Translations under genes and position numbers: made by a program
Origin: Prunus persica
Lineage: Eukaryota > Streptophyta > Magnoliopsida > Rosales > Rosaceae
Direction of reading: 5' to 3'
DNA length: 64,000 bases
Assembly (NCBI RefSeq): GCF_000346465.2
Contig: NC_034011.1
Span: 13,515,339-13,579,338 of the forward strand
The notes under the pieces: model-generated
The model's input: the letters and a program-made list of their open reading frames with translations, nothing else
Told to the model about the DNA's origin: nothing
Database searches by the model: none
In this document: positions 21,541 through 32,900 of the stretch, in pieces
Position numbering within the stretch: position 1 is the stretch's first letter
How the letters are laid out: the number at the start of each line of letters is the position of its first letter

Positions 21541-24500
21541 CTAAAACCCTAGTTTTCTAAGGGTTTCCTGCTGGTTCGCCTTCTTGACAGAGAGCTCTTT
21601 CTGGAGCAGTACCCCCTGATGAAGTGAAGCCCTTGCAATTTCCAAGGCTGGCTTGGAAGCTGCAACCATGCTTTGCACAAGGAAGGTAGCCTTGGTCTTA
21701 GAACTCAGTCCAGCCCCAAGCCTGCTCTGCACCTCCCTGCACTCCACCAGTTGTTTTTGGAGCTCTTCAATTTGCTTCTCCAGCTTGTCTGTGGTAGCCC
21801 TGGCTTCCTTGTATCCTACCACCATCTGGTCCAGTTCTGCTTTCTGCTTTGCAAAATCAGCCAGGTTGGCTTCATGAGTGGCCTTGCAGAACTCAGAAGT
21901 CTTGAAGTTGGGCCTAAGATCCTCATAACGATCATGCAAGATGAGCACATCTCTGGCCAAGCTTAGGCCCATCTTAAGAATAGGCTACGGAGCCATGTTC
22001 TGTCTGTGTAGCAGGTCCAAGTCCGTCATCAGCTGATCAAAGGCTTCCTTATCTTGGTCAAGCTCCAGCTCAGTGGATTGCCAGATTTTCAACCTCTCCA
22101 TGGCCTCCGCCACTGCCCTAGATTTTGCCCTGCCTGGAGGAGAGCTGAGTTTCTCCAACCTATCCAATTGAGCATCCAGATCCATGGCTTCAAACTCCTC
22201 CAGTTCTGGATCAACAAAAGAAGCCGTGGTAGATGATCCTGGAAAGGAATGAATAGGCATCTGCAGAAGAAAGCGTAAGTTAAGACCAGGCAGAAAATGG
22301 AAAACAAGGGGCCTAAAAGTTATAAAAGCTTACAGCAACAATGAGAGGCTTCAGGGGACTGGTCACCACTGCCAGGGCGCCAACAGCTTTAGGCACTTCT
22401 ACCTAGAAAGGCTACGACAGTTAAAAAAGGAGAACAAAGCAGAATTGCCGGAAAATATGGACAGGTAAAGAGGAAAATTACCCTAACCACAGGAACAGCG
22501 GCAGTTGTTTCCACCTTAGCCTCCAGGACTACAACAGATAGTTCTACCTGATCCACAGGCTCTGATGCAGACCGCTTCGCCTGATCCTCAGCCGCTGGAG
22601 CGGCAGTAGAGTGCTCTGCCTCGGCATCCTCAAATATGGCCAGTTCTGAGCTGGTCAGCTCAGCCCTTGGACCCCCTTGTTGCTTCTGCGCCAAGGCAAT
22701 GCTCTCTGCAATCACCTCAGCAGGGATCTCCTCCTACAGAACAGGGGTCAGAACAGAAGGAATGGGGCGAAAGGGGAACTGATACAAATCACAGAAATAA
22801 AACTCACCTCTCCTTCCACCATTGCTGCTTTTTCCTGAGGCACTCCTTCCAACTCTTCCAGCTCTTTTTCCTGCTCCACCTCCTCAAAAGCCTCTCGCAG
22901 CTCTCATCCGTCCCAGAAGTAGTGGTAGGGACTGCTGCGGTTTCTTCTGTGGCAACATACTCCACTTCACTCCTCTTTTTAAGTTTTTTCAACTTAGTAG
23001 GAGGAGGGGAAGGACTTTCAGCTGGACAGAACAAAAAGCAAAGATTAGGAAAGAGAAGGCAAGTCAGAATAAATTTGAAAGGAATACCTGGAACATCACG
23101 AGCTTACCTGAAATGCCAGGCCGTGTGGTATTGTCCGAAGGAGGGGTAGGTCCTTTTCTTTTTCTTCTGCCAGAAAGAGCGGCCTCGGCAGGAGTTTGTT
23201 CTACCTGAACCTCATCTTCTTCATCTATAGAAGGAAGCTCCAAGTCCCCGGCGGCAATAACAGAAGAAACTACACCAAGAAGTTAGAGATTAGAAACCAA
23301 TCCAGCAGGAAAAGACAGCAGAAACAAATTAAAAGGAAACTTACCGATCACTTCTCCAGCCTGAACAGACTGCCCACCTACGTTGGTTGTTAGAGAAGGA
23401 TCTGATATAGGCAGAACAGGCATTAGAAATCAATCATCAAGACAGAACAAATCCCAGACAGAATCAGAAATCTACCTCCTATGATTTGTGCATTGATGTC
23501 TTTGATGGTCTGGACCATGTGCGTTTTGGCGTCCCCATCCGCAAAAATGAGCCAGTTTTCCCAACCATCAAAAAGCACCTTGAGGGCAGTAACAGAAGCA
23601 GGCAGACCTTGGAATCTGGCTTTCCACCAAGCGTCAAAATCAGCGGAACTGCAAGAATTCAGCTCCCACGAGGGATAGAGGGCATCCGTGCTGTTGTTGA
23701 TTTTGTTCACTGCACGCCGGGCATCCTTGTGCACCTCCAGATCATCTGCATCCCTCCAAGAGGAGGCCCGATTGCAACTCCAATATGATTTCAGCGGAAT
23801 GAGCTGAGGACAGCCAAGCTGCCTTGCACAGAAGTTGGGATGATAGAGTTCTGCCCCCAGATGATAATTTGGGAGTTTGCCGCCACCGTGGGGTAGATCT
23901 CTGGGCAGAGTGATGCTCAGAAATTTCCTCCTGAAGTCTGTTCTGGAAGCCTCGTCTTCTGGCTCCTTCTCGAACAACCGAAATTCGGTCTGGAACCAGG
24001 GATAGGTCCTTCTGATCACCACTTGCCACTGAGCTGCCGACCTTTTTGTACAATGCCTAAAGAGCATCAAGTACTCCTCAATAGAATGCTTGGGCACTTC
24101 TGCCGATATCAGAGGAAGGGCCAGGACTTGGTCTTCAGGCAGAACTATGTCTGGGAACCTTAGCTCTGGAAAATAGACCTGCAGCCAGATCTGGATCATC
24201 CAGAATGCGCCAGGGGCCGACAGGTTCAGTGGATTCTCCAGGGTGGCAGTGTGCAGATTCTTGAAAAGGTGAGCCAGAACTGTAGGCCCAAGCCCCACAT
24301 CAGTGTGATTGTGAAGCGCTTCTGCCAGATGTCTGTACTCAAGCAGAACTGCAGAAGACCGATTGGGGAAGTTCAGCCAATACAGAAGGAACAACATGTG
24401 TTGCTGATCCTTGTCCTTCTCAGCACTAAATTTCTTCAGATAATTGGAGAAAGAGCAGTTCTGGTTGATCGTGGCTGAAGAGATAGTGAAAGGAGTGACC

Positions 24501-25129
24501 ACTTTCTCTTGGTTTTTTCGCCTGTGATAATCTCCAACAGCATCAACAGGCCTACCATAGGGCCTGAACCCAAAGATCTGGGCCATATCCAGCAGGGTTG
24601 GCGCCATAGGACCTACACGGAAATCAAATGTGTTGCTGGCAGAATTCCAGAAGCACAAAGCAGCGGCAAGCAGGTTCTCATCTCTGTTAATTGACTGCTT
24701 GGACAGGAGAATGGCATCATAAATCCCGGCTCTCCTCCAGTGACCCCCATATCTCGGGAGAAGTCTGTCAATCCAGTCTGCCCATTTGACCGGACTGTTC
24801 CTCACCTCACTGGATGGGAAAGACCGGCTCAAATTCTTGCTAACCCAAGAATAAGAAGCCAGGGCAGAACTACTCTCAAAGCACAAAGGAGCCTCGGCAT
24901 CCTTTTTCAGCAATTCTGCCATCTCAGCTGGAACAGGACCAAACCAATGAGGCCCTAACACCAGGGTGTTCTCGAACAAATGAAGGACATTCTCGTCCAG
25001 GTTCTTTTGGGCAAAGGGATGAAGCTTGCTCCGGACTTCTATCGCATGAGCATCAATCCCGGTCCCAGTAGTGCAATCGGGAGGAACTGGAGCTGAAGAA
25101 GACTGAGCACGAGACCTGGGGGAAGACCT
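21541..25129 (-). pseudogene. Seven-exon plant mobile domain (PMD) gene carried antisense in TAT-1
   Basis: The large first exon (25129-23476) encodes a PMD of the MAIN/MAIL1-like class (FENTLVLGPHWFGPVP, WADWIDRLLPRYGGHWRR, LLDMAQIFGFRPYGRPVDAV, LHTATLENPLNLSAPGAFWM, YWSCNRASSWRDADDLE). Further exons with GT-AG borders are 23401-23345, 23269-23108, 23021-22808, 22733-22482, 22402-22334 and 22260-21541, about 1040 codons in all. Exon 3 holds the basic GRRKRK stretch, a possible nuclear signal. Exon 7 encodes a coiled coil (ELDQMVVGYKEA...LEKQIEELQKQL). Breaks: the start codon aligned with TAT-2 reads AGG at 25129-25127, exon 4 has a frame change, and exon 7 a TAG at 21987-21985. PMD proteins are linked to silencing and meristem upkeep in plants, and PMD copies in transposons are known. 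A role for this copy is not shown. Confidence 0.8.
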
Positions 25130-25254
25130 TTCTGATTCGAAGGGAAGAAGTAGAGAAAGAGTAAAAGAAAAGGGAGGTCCGAAGGAAACAATGGAAATCC
25201 CGAAGAAAAGCTCGGAGAAACGGAGTCGGAAGGGCTAGGTTTTCAGAAGCGGTG

Positions 25255-25285
25255 GATTTGAATTTCTTTTAAAAAGAGAAGCTCG
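25255..25285 (-). promoter_or_regulatory. Putative PMD promoter core in TAT-1
   Basis: On the minus strand CTTTTTAAAAGAAATTC lies about 135 bases upstream of the PMD start position. TAT-2 has CCTTTTAAAAGAATTTC at the matching place (40066-40085). This conserved AT box is a reasonable TATA candidate. Further upstream, the TAGCTAGTTACT-type words are also conserved. Confidence 0.45.
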
Positions 25286-25480
25286 AAAACGTGGGAAGAA
25301 TAAGATGGAACGGCACCTGATGATTATTAGCAAGTAACTAGCTAATAACTAGCCGTTTTCCCACGAACTCTAAGTTCGTAATAGGTAGACGTGGCAGACA
25401 TGGCTAAAAAACGGAAAAGACTGGCGCGCGAATTAATGGCAAAAACATTAAGTCTGAAACCGTTCCAAAACGATTCAGAC

Positions 25481-25491
25481 TTAGGGGGCAT
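25481..25491 (+). promoter_or_regulatory. TAT-1 polypurine tract
   Basis: TTAGGGGGCAT directly precedes the 3' LTR start TGTTTGG, the expected place for priming plus-strand DNA. TAT-2 has the same G-run at its LTR (39846-39853). Confidence 0.8.
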
Positions 25492-26970
25492 TGTTTGGGC
25501 CTAAAATCAGCACGCCAAAGTTCAAAAGACAGGCCCATGGTAAAATTACCTGCCCAGCCTGAAAACTTGAGGATAACAAGATTAGGATCCAGACAGGTTG
25601 GGCTTCACGCCCGGATGTCGAAAACGAAGCCCCAGCCCAAGAAAGACCAACGTGGAAACTGTCATTTGGGCTTCAGGGATCAGCCCATAATTTTTGTTGG
25701 GTTCAAACCCAAGGGATTAAAAACACACCCACGTGACTACCTCAGCTTTGAAAAGTCAGCAATTCTAACTAAGTTTAAAATATGAGAGGGACATCTCTGA
25801 AACACTGCCAACAGAAGATCAAAATCCATCTGTATTCGAGATTTTGCTCCAAATCGATACACCATCTTCCAAGGAATTCACGGGTCACGCCTTCTAAATT
25901 AGAACAGGAGACAGGGAGTTGTTCATAAAATACAAAAGAAAACCAACCGCCATAACATTTAGCCCACACAGACGGTGGCGTTGGTTGAAATAGAAAGCTG
26001 CCACCCAGGAAACCAGGGAAGGGACTGCCTTAGGAGGTAACTACTGAGAGCCTATCTGCCATGATTGATAAAAATCCCTTTTACTTTACATTATAGGAGA
26101 TCTTTTTACCGCCCATTATTAAAATTTAAACAAGAACCACCTCCCTAAGAGGGTCTCTTATAAAAAAAAAAAGAAATAGGCAAAGAAGGAGACTCAATTC
26201 ATCAATCACTCAAAAAAACAACAACGAGAAAACAACCAAAAGCTCACTTGGATTCCAAGAGAAACCAGCTTTAGATCAGAATTCCAAAGTTCAGACTTAG
26301 AAAATAAGTCTTCTAAAACGAGATCTCTCTCGTTACAAATTTGGTTCAGCAAAAGCCAAGAATAGCCACTTCTGCCCTTTCAAACTGAAGAAGCTGCAAT
26401 TCTGCCCACTCAAAAGCTTCACGAAGCGTGAAGCAAACATAAAGCTCTGCCAAAATTGAACTTTGGTATCGATTTATAGCTCAGCCTAGCATCTGAAATC
26501 ACGAAGCAGTACAGACCGGCCAAGGCGCGTCTAGTCCAGCCCAAACCAGAGCCTTCCATCCAAGCAGAAGCGGAGTTCTGGCCATCTTTTAACCTTCCTA
26601 GCGTTGATATGCATATTTATTGTTTTGTAAAAGGCAGTTCTGCCTAAAACAGCCCAACTTCTATCGAATATTTCTGGCCAGAACAGCCATTTGATACTGA
26701 TATAAATTATGAAAGTCCTCACCAGTCTGAGGCTAGAAAAGAACTTACTTGGGAGATATTCCTCACCCAAATTCACAATCGCTTGTTTTAGAAGTCAGTA
26801 ACTTGGGGCGCAAGTTATCCACTCTAAAAAGAAGTCTGCTAGGATTTACATTGCTAGCAGTGGCACGCTCACACACCAAAGAAAGCTGACTTGCCGACCA
26901 ACAAATGGTCTCCAAGCCAGTGGGGAACTTCGCCCCTCCATATCAGGAGTAAACACAAAACGGGTGAACA
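25492..26970 (+). repeat. TAT-1 3' LTR
   Basis: It has the same ends as the 5' LTR and is preceded by the polypurine tract TTAGGGGGCA. One visible indel is a GTTCAAACCC stretch near 25700 that is shortened in the 5' copy. Confidence 0.95.
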
Positions 26971-26975
26971 GGAGG

Positions 26976-28697
26976 TGTTAGTTTTCTGCTCTTGAAGTCA
27001 ACTAATTATGTGATAATTGCTGTTAAGGACGTCTTTTGTAATAACTTATTAAGTTATTCATGGGCAAGACCAGTTGTTTTCAACTACGATATTTTATCTA
27101 TTATCATAACAATAAGAAAACTATAGTCCTAGGACTATAGAAGTGGACATAAGAACTATGTAATGATATTCCATACATCGAGACTTGTCATGATCCCTAA
27201 TCCTAAAAAATATCTTCTTGGGCGTATTAGTATCAATTGGGCATTGATATTTCACTAAGACCAGTATACACAATATTTTCTCTATATGTAGAAAATGATG
27301 AGGTCTCAAGTCATTGAGTGTGGCGACACCAAGATATAGGTGCTTATAGGAGAACAAGTACACTGAACGCGATCAAATACATGAGTTCTAGAATGTGAAT
27401 CTTTACTCACATGTCAAACTAGAACTCATAGATTGCAATGATGTAAACTAATCCTTAGACCTGAGACGTCATAGATGTCTTGTGGCTATGTTGTTAGTCT
27501 TTGAGGGCACTATATATTTGTGTTGTAGAAGACATAATTTAAAGGTGTTAATGAGGATTCTCAATAAATTCATGAAGGCAAATGTATGTACAACATAGGA
27601 TCTCTACTCTCAGTAAGGAGAGAGAATACTCCAAGGATATGATTGATCAAATCTCTGCGCAAAGTAGTGGATAAGATTTGAAAGAAGAAGTCTTCAAATC
27701 TTACCAGAATAATCATATAAATGAATAATTTACATTAGGATATTTGGCATTAGATTCCATTATGTAATATTGTGAATGAGGAGTATTGTATTAAAGAAGG
27801 ATTCAATTGTACGGTCATCTCAGTTTGAATAAGTTCTTCCCTACACTTTATGTAGCTTGGATAACCATGACATGCTGCTAGGCATCAACCATGATTTGTG
27901 GAAGTCTTGAAAGGTTCAAACATAGTTGACCTTCACCAATAGGAATAATTAAATTGTGATATATAATTCGCATGTCAACTCAGAGGAGTTGAGTTTACCC
28001 GTTACCTTGTTGATAGGAACCTACAGATTGCACACCAAGAAATGAGATTAGAGGAACAAATGAAGAGAAAATAAACTAGGAGTTAAAAGTCAAAGGTCAA
28101 AGTCCACAGTCAAGTCAAAGTCAACATGTTTGACTGAAGCAATTGACCAAGTCAAATAGTTTGACTAAGTCAAATTACTGAGACTATAACACTGATTTAA
28201 AAGTTAAATCATAATTCATAAGTAAGCGTTAATTATGGAATTAACTTTGACATAAAGAATTGGATTGGACTTTTAAGTATGATTTAAAGGAAGAACAAAA
28301 TAACCAAAAGCCTATTGGGCCCATGGATAAGTGATGTATGACAACACATATCCACAAGACCCAAGTGAGGCCCATCTTCCCATTTGGCCGAAATTTAGGG
28401 AGAGAATTTCTCTCTCTCATTTTGTGTGCTTTTTCCTACAAAAGGTAAACTTGACTCAAAACCTAGTTAGGGGTGTTTGGCACTTCAATTTGGAGTTCTT
28501 GATGTGTAGGAGAGACATCCTCTCTCTCATATTTCTTAGCCAAAAATCAGTCCAACCTAGAGAAAGTCTAGCATCTATGTTCTCTAGGTGTGGTGAGGTA
28601 AATGACTTCATTCTTGGAGTCTTGGGTTGAGGAGCTTGTGAGAAGAGGAAGAGAAGAAGCTTGTGAGAAGATGAAGAAAAGAAGGCATTTTAATACA
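26976..28697 (+). repeat. COP-2 3' LTR
   Basis: It begins TGTTAGTTTTCTGCTC directly after the TAT-1 target duplication. It contains a TTGAC cluster at 28088-28175. Two words near 28000 (TTACCTTGTTGATAGGAACC and AGATTGCACACC) look like those of other plant copia LTRs. The end coordinate is tentative. Confidence 0.6.
28088..28175 (+). promoter_or_regulatory. Cluster of ten W-box cores in the COP-2 LTR
   Basis: Ten TTGAC[C/T] cores, seven as GTCAA preceded by A or G and three as TTGAC, lie within about 90 bases. W-boxes bind WRKY factors, and retrotransposon LTRs responsive to stress are known to carry such sites. Activity here is inference. Confidence 0.6.
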
Positions 28698-28998
28698 TAA
28701 GTGTTCATTCTTGGCTTGTCCAAAAAATCTTCATCAAGGGTAAAATCTCATACCTTTCTCTCTTTTCTATTTGTGCACAACGAGACAAGATCATAAGATA
28801 CTTGGGCTAAATGAAAAAGGCTTAACTCAACCACAATAAGCAAAATTAATTTGCCTTTATGAATATTTTTGTGTTATATGTTCTGGCTAAATTCATTTCC
28901 AAGAAAAGATATACGTTTCTTTCACAGAGGCATTGGGGCTGGAGGATCTGAACTCCATACATACATTAGTGTGTTGTACCTATGTAGAGAGTTTCCTA
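28698..28998. other. Unassigned sequence between COP-2 and CHR-1
   Basis: No gene seen. It may still include the last part of the COP-2 LTR, since that border is tentative. Confidence 0.5.
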
Positions 28999-29300
28999 TG
29001 ACGGGACCCACCCAAGATTCCACCAAGAAACTCAAGATAGATCCTGTAACCGTTCGAAATCTAACCAATGTCGAGCCCACTTACTAAAATAACATTTTTT
29101 CCGTAATTAGAAAGAATATGAGCTGAGACTTCTACCGAAATTTCAGCGGAGTCTCCCATGTATTTGGAACATTTCCCAAATTATTCCACCTGTAAAACAA
29201 ACACATTTAACTTCTCAACTGGAAGCACACATAATGCAAAAACACACAGTTTACACAACAGGCCTCGGGCCTTCAATCCAAACCTACATGGGCAATATCC
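28999..29300 (-). repeat. CHR-1 left (3') LTR
   Basis: It aligns with 45930-46141 and 34093-34170. On the minus strand it ends GGTGGGTCCCGTCA. It joins gag sequence directly at about 29301 without a polypurine tract, which marks the pol deletion. Confidence 0.6.
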
Positions 29301-29983
29301 CAATATAATTCTAGTATTTCCTGATCCGAATCCCCCTGACCAACCACTTCTTGAAGAACCAGAATTAGAACTGCATCTCTTTGATGCATCCTGACTCGGT
29401 TTGCCGAAGCTAGTTGGATCCCTACGACTTCTAGTTGTACTAGATAGACTAAGGGACCTTGCCACTCGGTCGACTGCTTGGGTCAAAGCTCTCACCAAAG
29501 GGTAAATAATTGTAGTTATGACAGTCTAAATCTTATTCCACAGTCCCCTTTCAACCTATTTTCACTTCTCCTCCTCATCAGGAACCAACTCTAGGGCAAA
29601 CTTGGACAACTCATTAAACTTGTACTCATACTCTAACACAGTCATTGCCCCTTGTCTCAACTTCAATAATTCGGCTCTCTTAGCATCTTGGTAGTCACTG
29701 CTCATAGAATATCCTCTGAAACTTCACCCAAGAGATGGCAATAGGATCAACATAACCCTGCCGAATGGTCTCCCACCAATAAAACACATTCCTTGTCAAG
29801 ACGAAAGTAGCCAAGCAAACCCGGTCCTCATTGGGACATCTCATAACCTCAAACACTCTTTCCAAGTCTGTGAACCAGCTTTCGGCTTCAACCGGGTCTA
29901 CACTGCCTAAATAGACACAAGCCCCCAATTCCTTGGCTTTCTTGAGGTTTGAAGTCTCACTGTAGCAACTGTTTGTGTAAGTT

Positions 29984-32900
29984 TGTAACATCCCAACCTA
30001 ATTTTAATCATTTAATTAATTATGAAATTACAATTTTACCCTCAATGTAGGGTCATTTTGGTCATTTTTTATTTGGAAGAATTTTGGGGAATTGAATAAC
30101 ACCATGACGTAGATCGATACGAGTTCATAGACACGTAGTGGGCTCAAATCGAAGTTCTAACGAAGAAGTTATGATCAACGGAAGACTGGCAAATCGTAAA
30201 TATTTCGAAGTTCAGTTTTAAAATCTGATTTTTCTTTTCCCTCTCTCTCTCTCCCCCACGAAACACCCCTCCCTAGTGACCAGCTCCTCTAGCCAGCCAT
30301 TCTTTGGCCGGCCACTGCCTCATCCAGCCACCAAATTGGTCGGGACAGGTACCAAAGTGACCAGCTCACTTCCCTCTTCCAGCCCCACCACATTCCCATT
30401 GCAACCTCCCCCTCCAGTTGTGAGAAAAACAAGAAAACCAACTGGTTTTTACGAAAAATTTCCAACGTTCATTCCGACGATTTCGATCACCAAATTTGTC
30501 GATCCAGGTATGCATTCTCATCCTCTCAGCGTGTTCTAGCTAATGGTTGGGTTGATTTGGATCGATTTTTGAGTTTTCAAAATCGATTTATCGCTTAAAG
30601 TTTGGCCGATTTTGGCTCGAATGGATGGCACGTTCCCGTCAGTTTTTGGCCATGGTCTAAGAACAAGAGTTGCTCCACTTATTGTCCTGATCACGTAGGT
30701 ATATGTATTGATGGGTGTTTCGAGAATTTTCAGGTCACCAAAATTTATCAAGACACCAACGCTCTGCTGGCGCGTGTGGCAGCGCTTGGGCACTGTTTGG
30801 GTGACCCATCTAGTCCTAAAATGATCCCCATGTTGTCCCGAGCACGATGATATGCTCAGATTTGAATTAGGTTATTGTTTGACCGTCGATTGGATTATGC
30901 ATATTAGGCGTTATCCGGGTTAGATATGTTCGGACCATTGGATCGACTCCATCTCAGAAACGTTGATTTAGATACCTCTAGGATAGTGCAGGAATTCGTG
31001 GATCGTGAATCGGAGTCCTGGATGCTTTGATTCAATGATTCAAAGATTATGTTAAACGGTAACTGTCAGATCGTGCGATCGCAAGCAATCCGACTGTTTG
31101 ACTCGAACCAAACTTGTAGGACATGTATAATAAACCTTGTTGAACTCATAGGAACATTCAGATCAAAAATCGGAGGTCGTGGGCCCCGCAGGTCCGGTTG
31201 ACCAAAAACGAGAAGTTTGACCAACTGTTGTCCCTAGGTCTTTTGAGACCATCTCTTCCTTTGTAAATGTAATAGAATGGCTTTAGGACCTTTCCAAGGT
31301 TGTGTATACACATTAAGTTTCTAGGAATTATGGGTTTAGGTGTATTGTTGAAAACTTGAATTGGTTTGGGTATTGTGATATTGGGTGCAGCAGTGATATC
31401 GGTGGGAAATTGATTTGTTTGGAAATGGGTATTTTGGTTAATGAGGTTATAAAAGCGAAGGGATATTTGTAGAAATATCACCTGAACTTATACCTCAGTT
31501 TTAATTTGTCACCTTAAAATAATAAAAAAATTATGTGAAATGTCACCTTAAGTTTTCAAAATTTATGATTTTTCACCTGACTTTAATGTCATCCAATTTT
31601 CCATCCACTTTTAAGGGTATTTTAGTATTTCCAAGCAAAAAGGTTTACATAGCTTTATATTTAAAATGGATGAAAAATTGGATGATGTTAAAGTCAGGCG
31701 ACAAATCATGGATTTTGAAAACTTAAGGTGACATTTTGCTTAAATTTTTCTTTCAGGTGACAAATTAAAATTGATGTATAAGTTCAGGTGACATTTCTAC
31801 AAAAATCCCTAAAAGCGAATTATCGATTCAGTTTCGGCCTTTACCATGTGACACAAGACTTTCTGTTTATATATTGTTATTATTATTATTGTTTTGTTCT
31901 AATGATTGATATTATAATTCACTTATGGTTGATAGAGGGGTTTGGAGTCAGTAAAGATATAATTAAATATCGATTACATGTTTACATTCAAATATATGTC
32001 TGTGTACTTGGGTTGTGGGTACATTGGATATCGATGTGGGTTTTAAAAGAGTGTCTTGGAAAGTGAATAATAAGGGGTTAGGATGACTTTGGGTATGTTA
32101 TAGATTTTGGGTTTTGGTGCATTAGTTATGCGGTTATTGGACTTTGAATTTAAATATCTTTGAGAATGTTGGAATTAGTATGTATATATTGATGGGCTAT
32201 GGTTTTGGGAAATTAAATATATGGTGTTTTGGATTTTATTATATTGCCTCGTGAGATTTTCAGAGGTTGCATATCCCTAAGTATATGCATAGTGATTTGA
32301 ATATTAATTAAATCGAATGGGCTTATTTAGTCTCGATATTTTTCTAAATTATGGTTTAATATGGTTTTCAAAAAGGAAACTTGGGTATTATTTTATTATA
32401 TATATATTTTTAATGTGGAAACGATTTGTTTTGGAAATTGGATTTTGAGAGTATTATCTTTATTATGTATTAGTTTATGAAAGTGGATTTTGGATCTTGG
32501 CGATGACACACCATCTCATATACCCCCCTTGGATGCAGATACTGGAATTGAGGGATAATGGATACTTGGAAACTGTGATTATGGTTTGGATATGGTTGAA
32601 ACCCAGGCACCCTTAATGGCTTGTTTCATAGACCCTTAGTGGTGTTAATCTGTGTGCATAGGACTTGTGGTAGCTACACGAGTATTGAGGATTCTGGTAT
32701 GCGTATTGGTGAGCCCAGTCCCCTGATTAGAAGGCTGGTCCCTAGCCACATGGTTGTTGAGGATTCCTCCATGTGGACGGCACATCCCTGGCCACATGGT
32801 TGTTGAGGATTCCTCCATATGGACTAGTCAAACGATCCCTGGATTGGATTGTTTTTCCCCAGGTAATGATCACGGTGTGAGGTGTGAGGTGTGAGGTGTG

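Larger units (their letters stand above)
12539..26970 (+). mobile_element. TAT-1: full-length Tat-lineage Ty3/gypsy retrotransposon with antisense PMD gene
   Basis: Both LTRs are complete (12539-14012 and 25492-26970) and the perfect 5-bp target duplication GGAGG stands at 12534-12538 and 26971-26975. The domain order gag, protease, RT, RNase H, second plant-type RNase H, integrase marks the Tat branch of plant Ty3/gypsy. Between pol and the 3' LTR, 4.2 kb carry a multi-exon gene in antisense. The two LTRs differ by about 29 substitutions in roughly 1465 aligned bases by hand count (about 2%) plus a few indels, so insertion is fairly recent. The coding region nevertheless has many lesions. 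Confidence 0.95.
11205..28697 (+). mobile_element. COP-2: decayed copia element split by TAT-1
   Basis: The left LTR piece (11205-11388) and the start of the right LTR (26976 onward) share TGTTAGT and the block AACTAATTATGTGATAATT through CTATAGTCCTAG. Between the left LTR piece and 12533 lies a strongly decayed RT/RNase H. A polypurine tract (AGTGGGAGG, 12530-12538) ends where TAT-1 begins, and the 3' LTR resumes right after TAT-1. The right end is uncertain: TAATACA followed by TAAGT at 28698 is a near match to TAAGG left of the 5' LTR, so 28697 is a tentative border. Confidence 0.7.

Noticed and set aside
23423..24979. Long ORF read as a free-standing host PMD gene
   Set aside because: It lies between integrase and the polypurine tract of an LTR element with a perfect target duplication, and a second element has it at the same place.
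31535..31726. Small ORF MKCHLKFSKFMIFHL
   Set aside because: It lies wholly inside the MITE hairpin.
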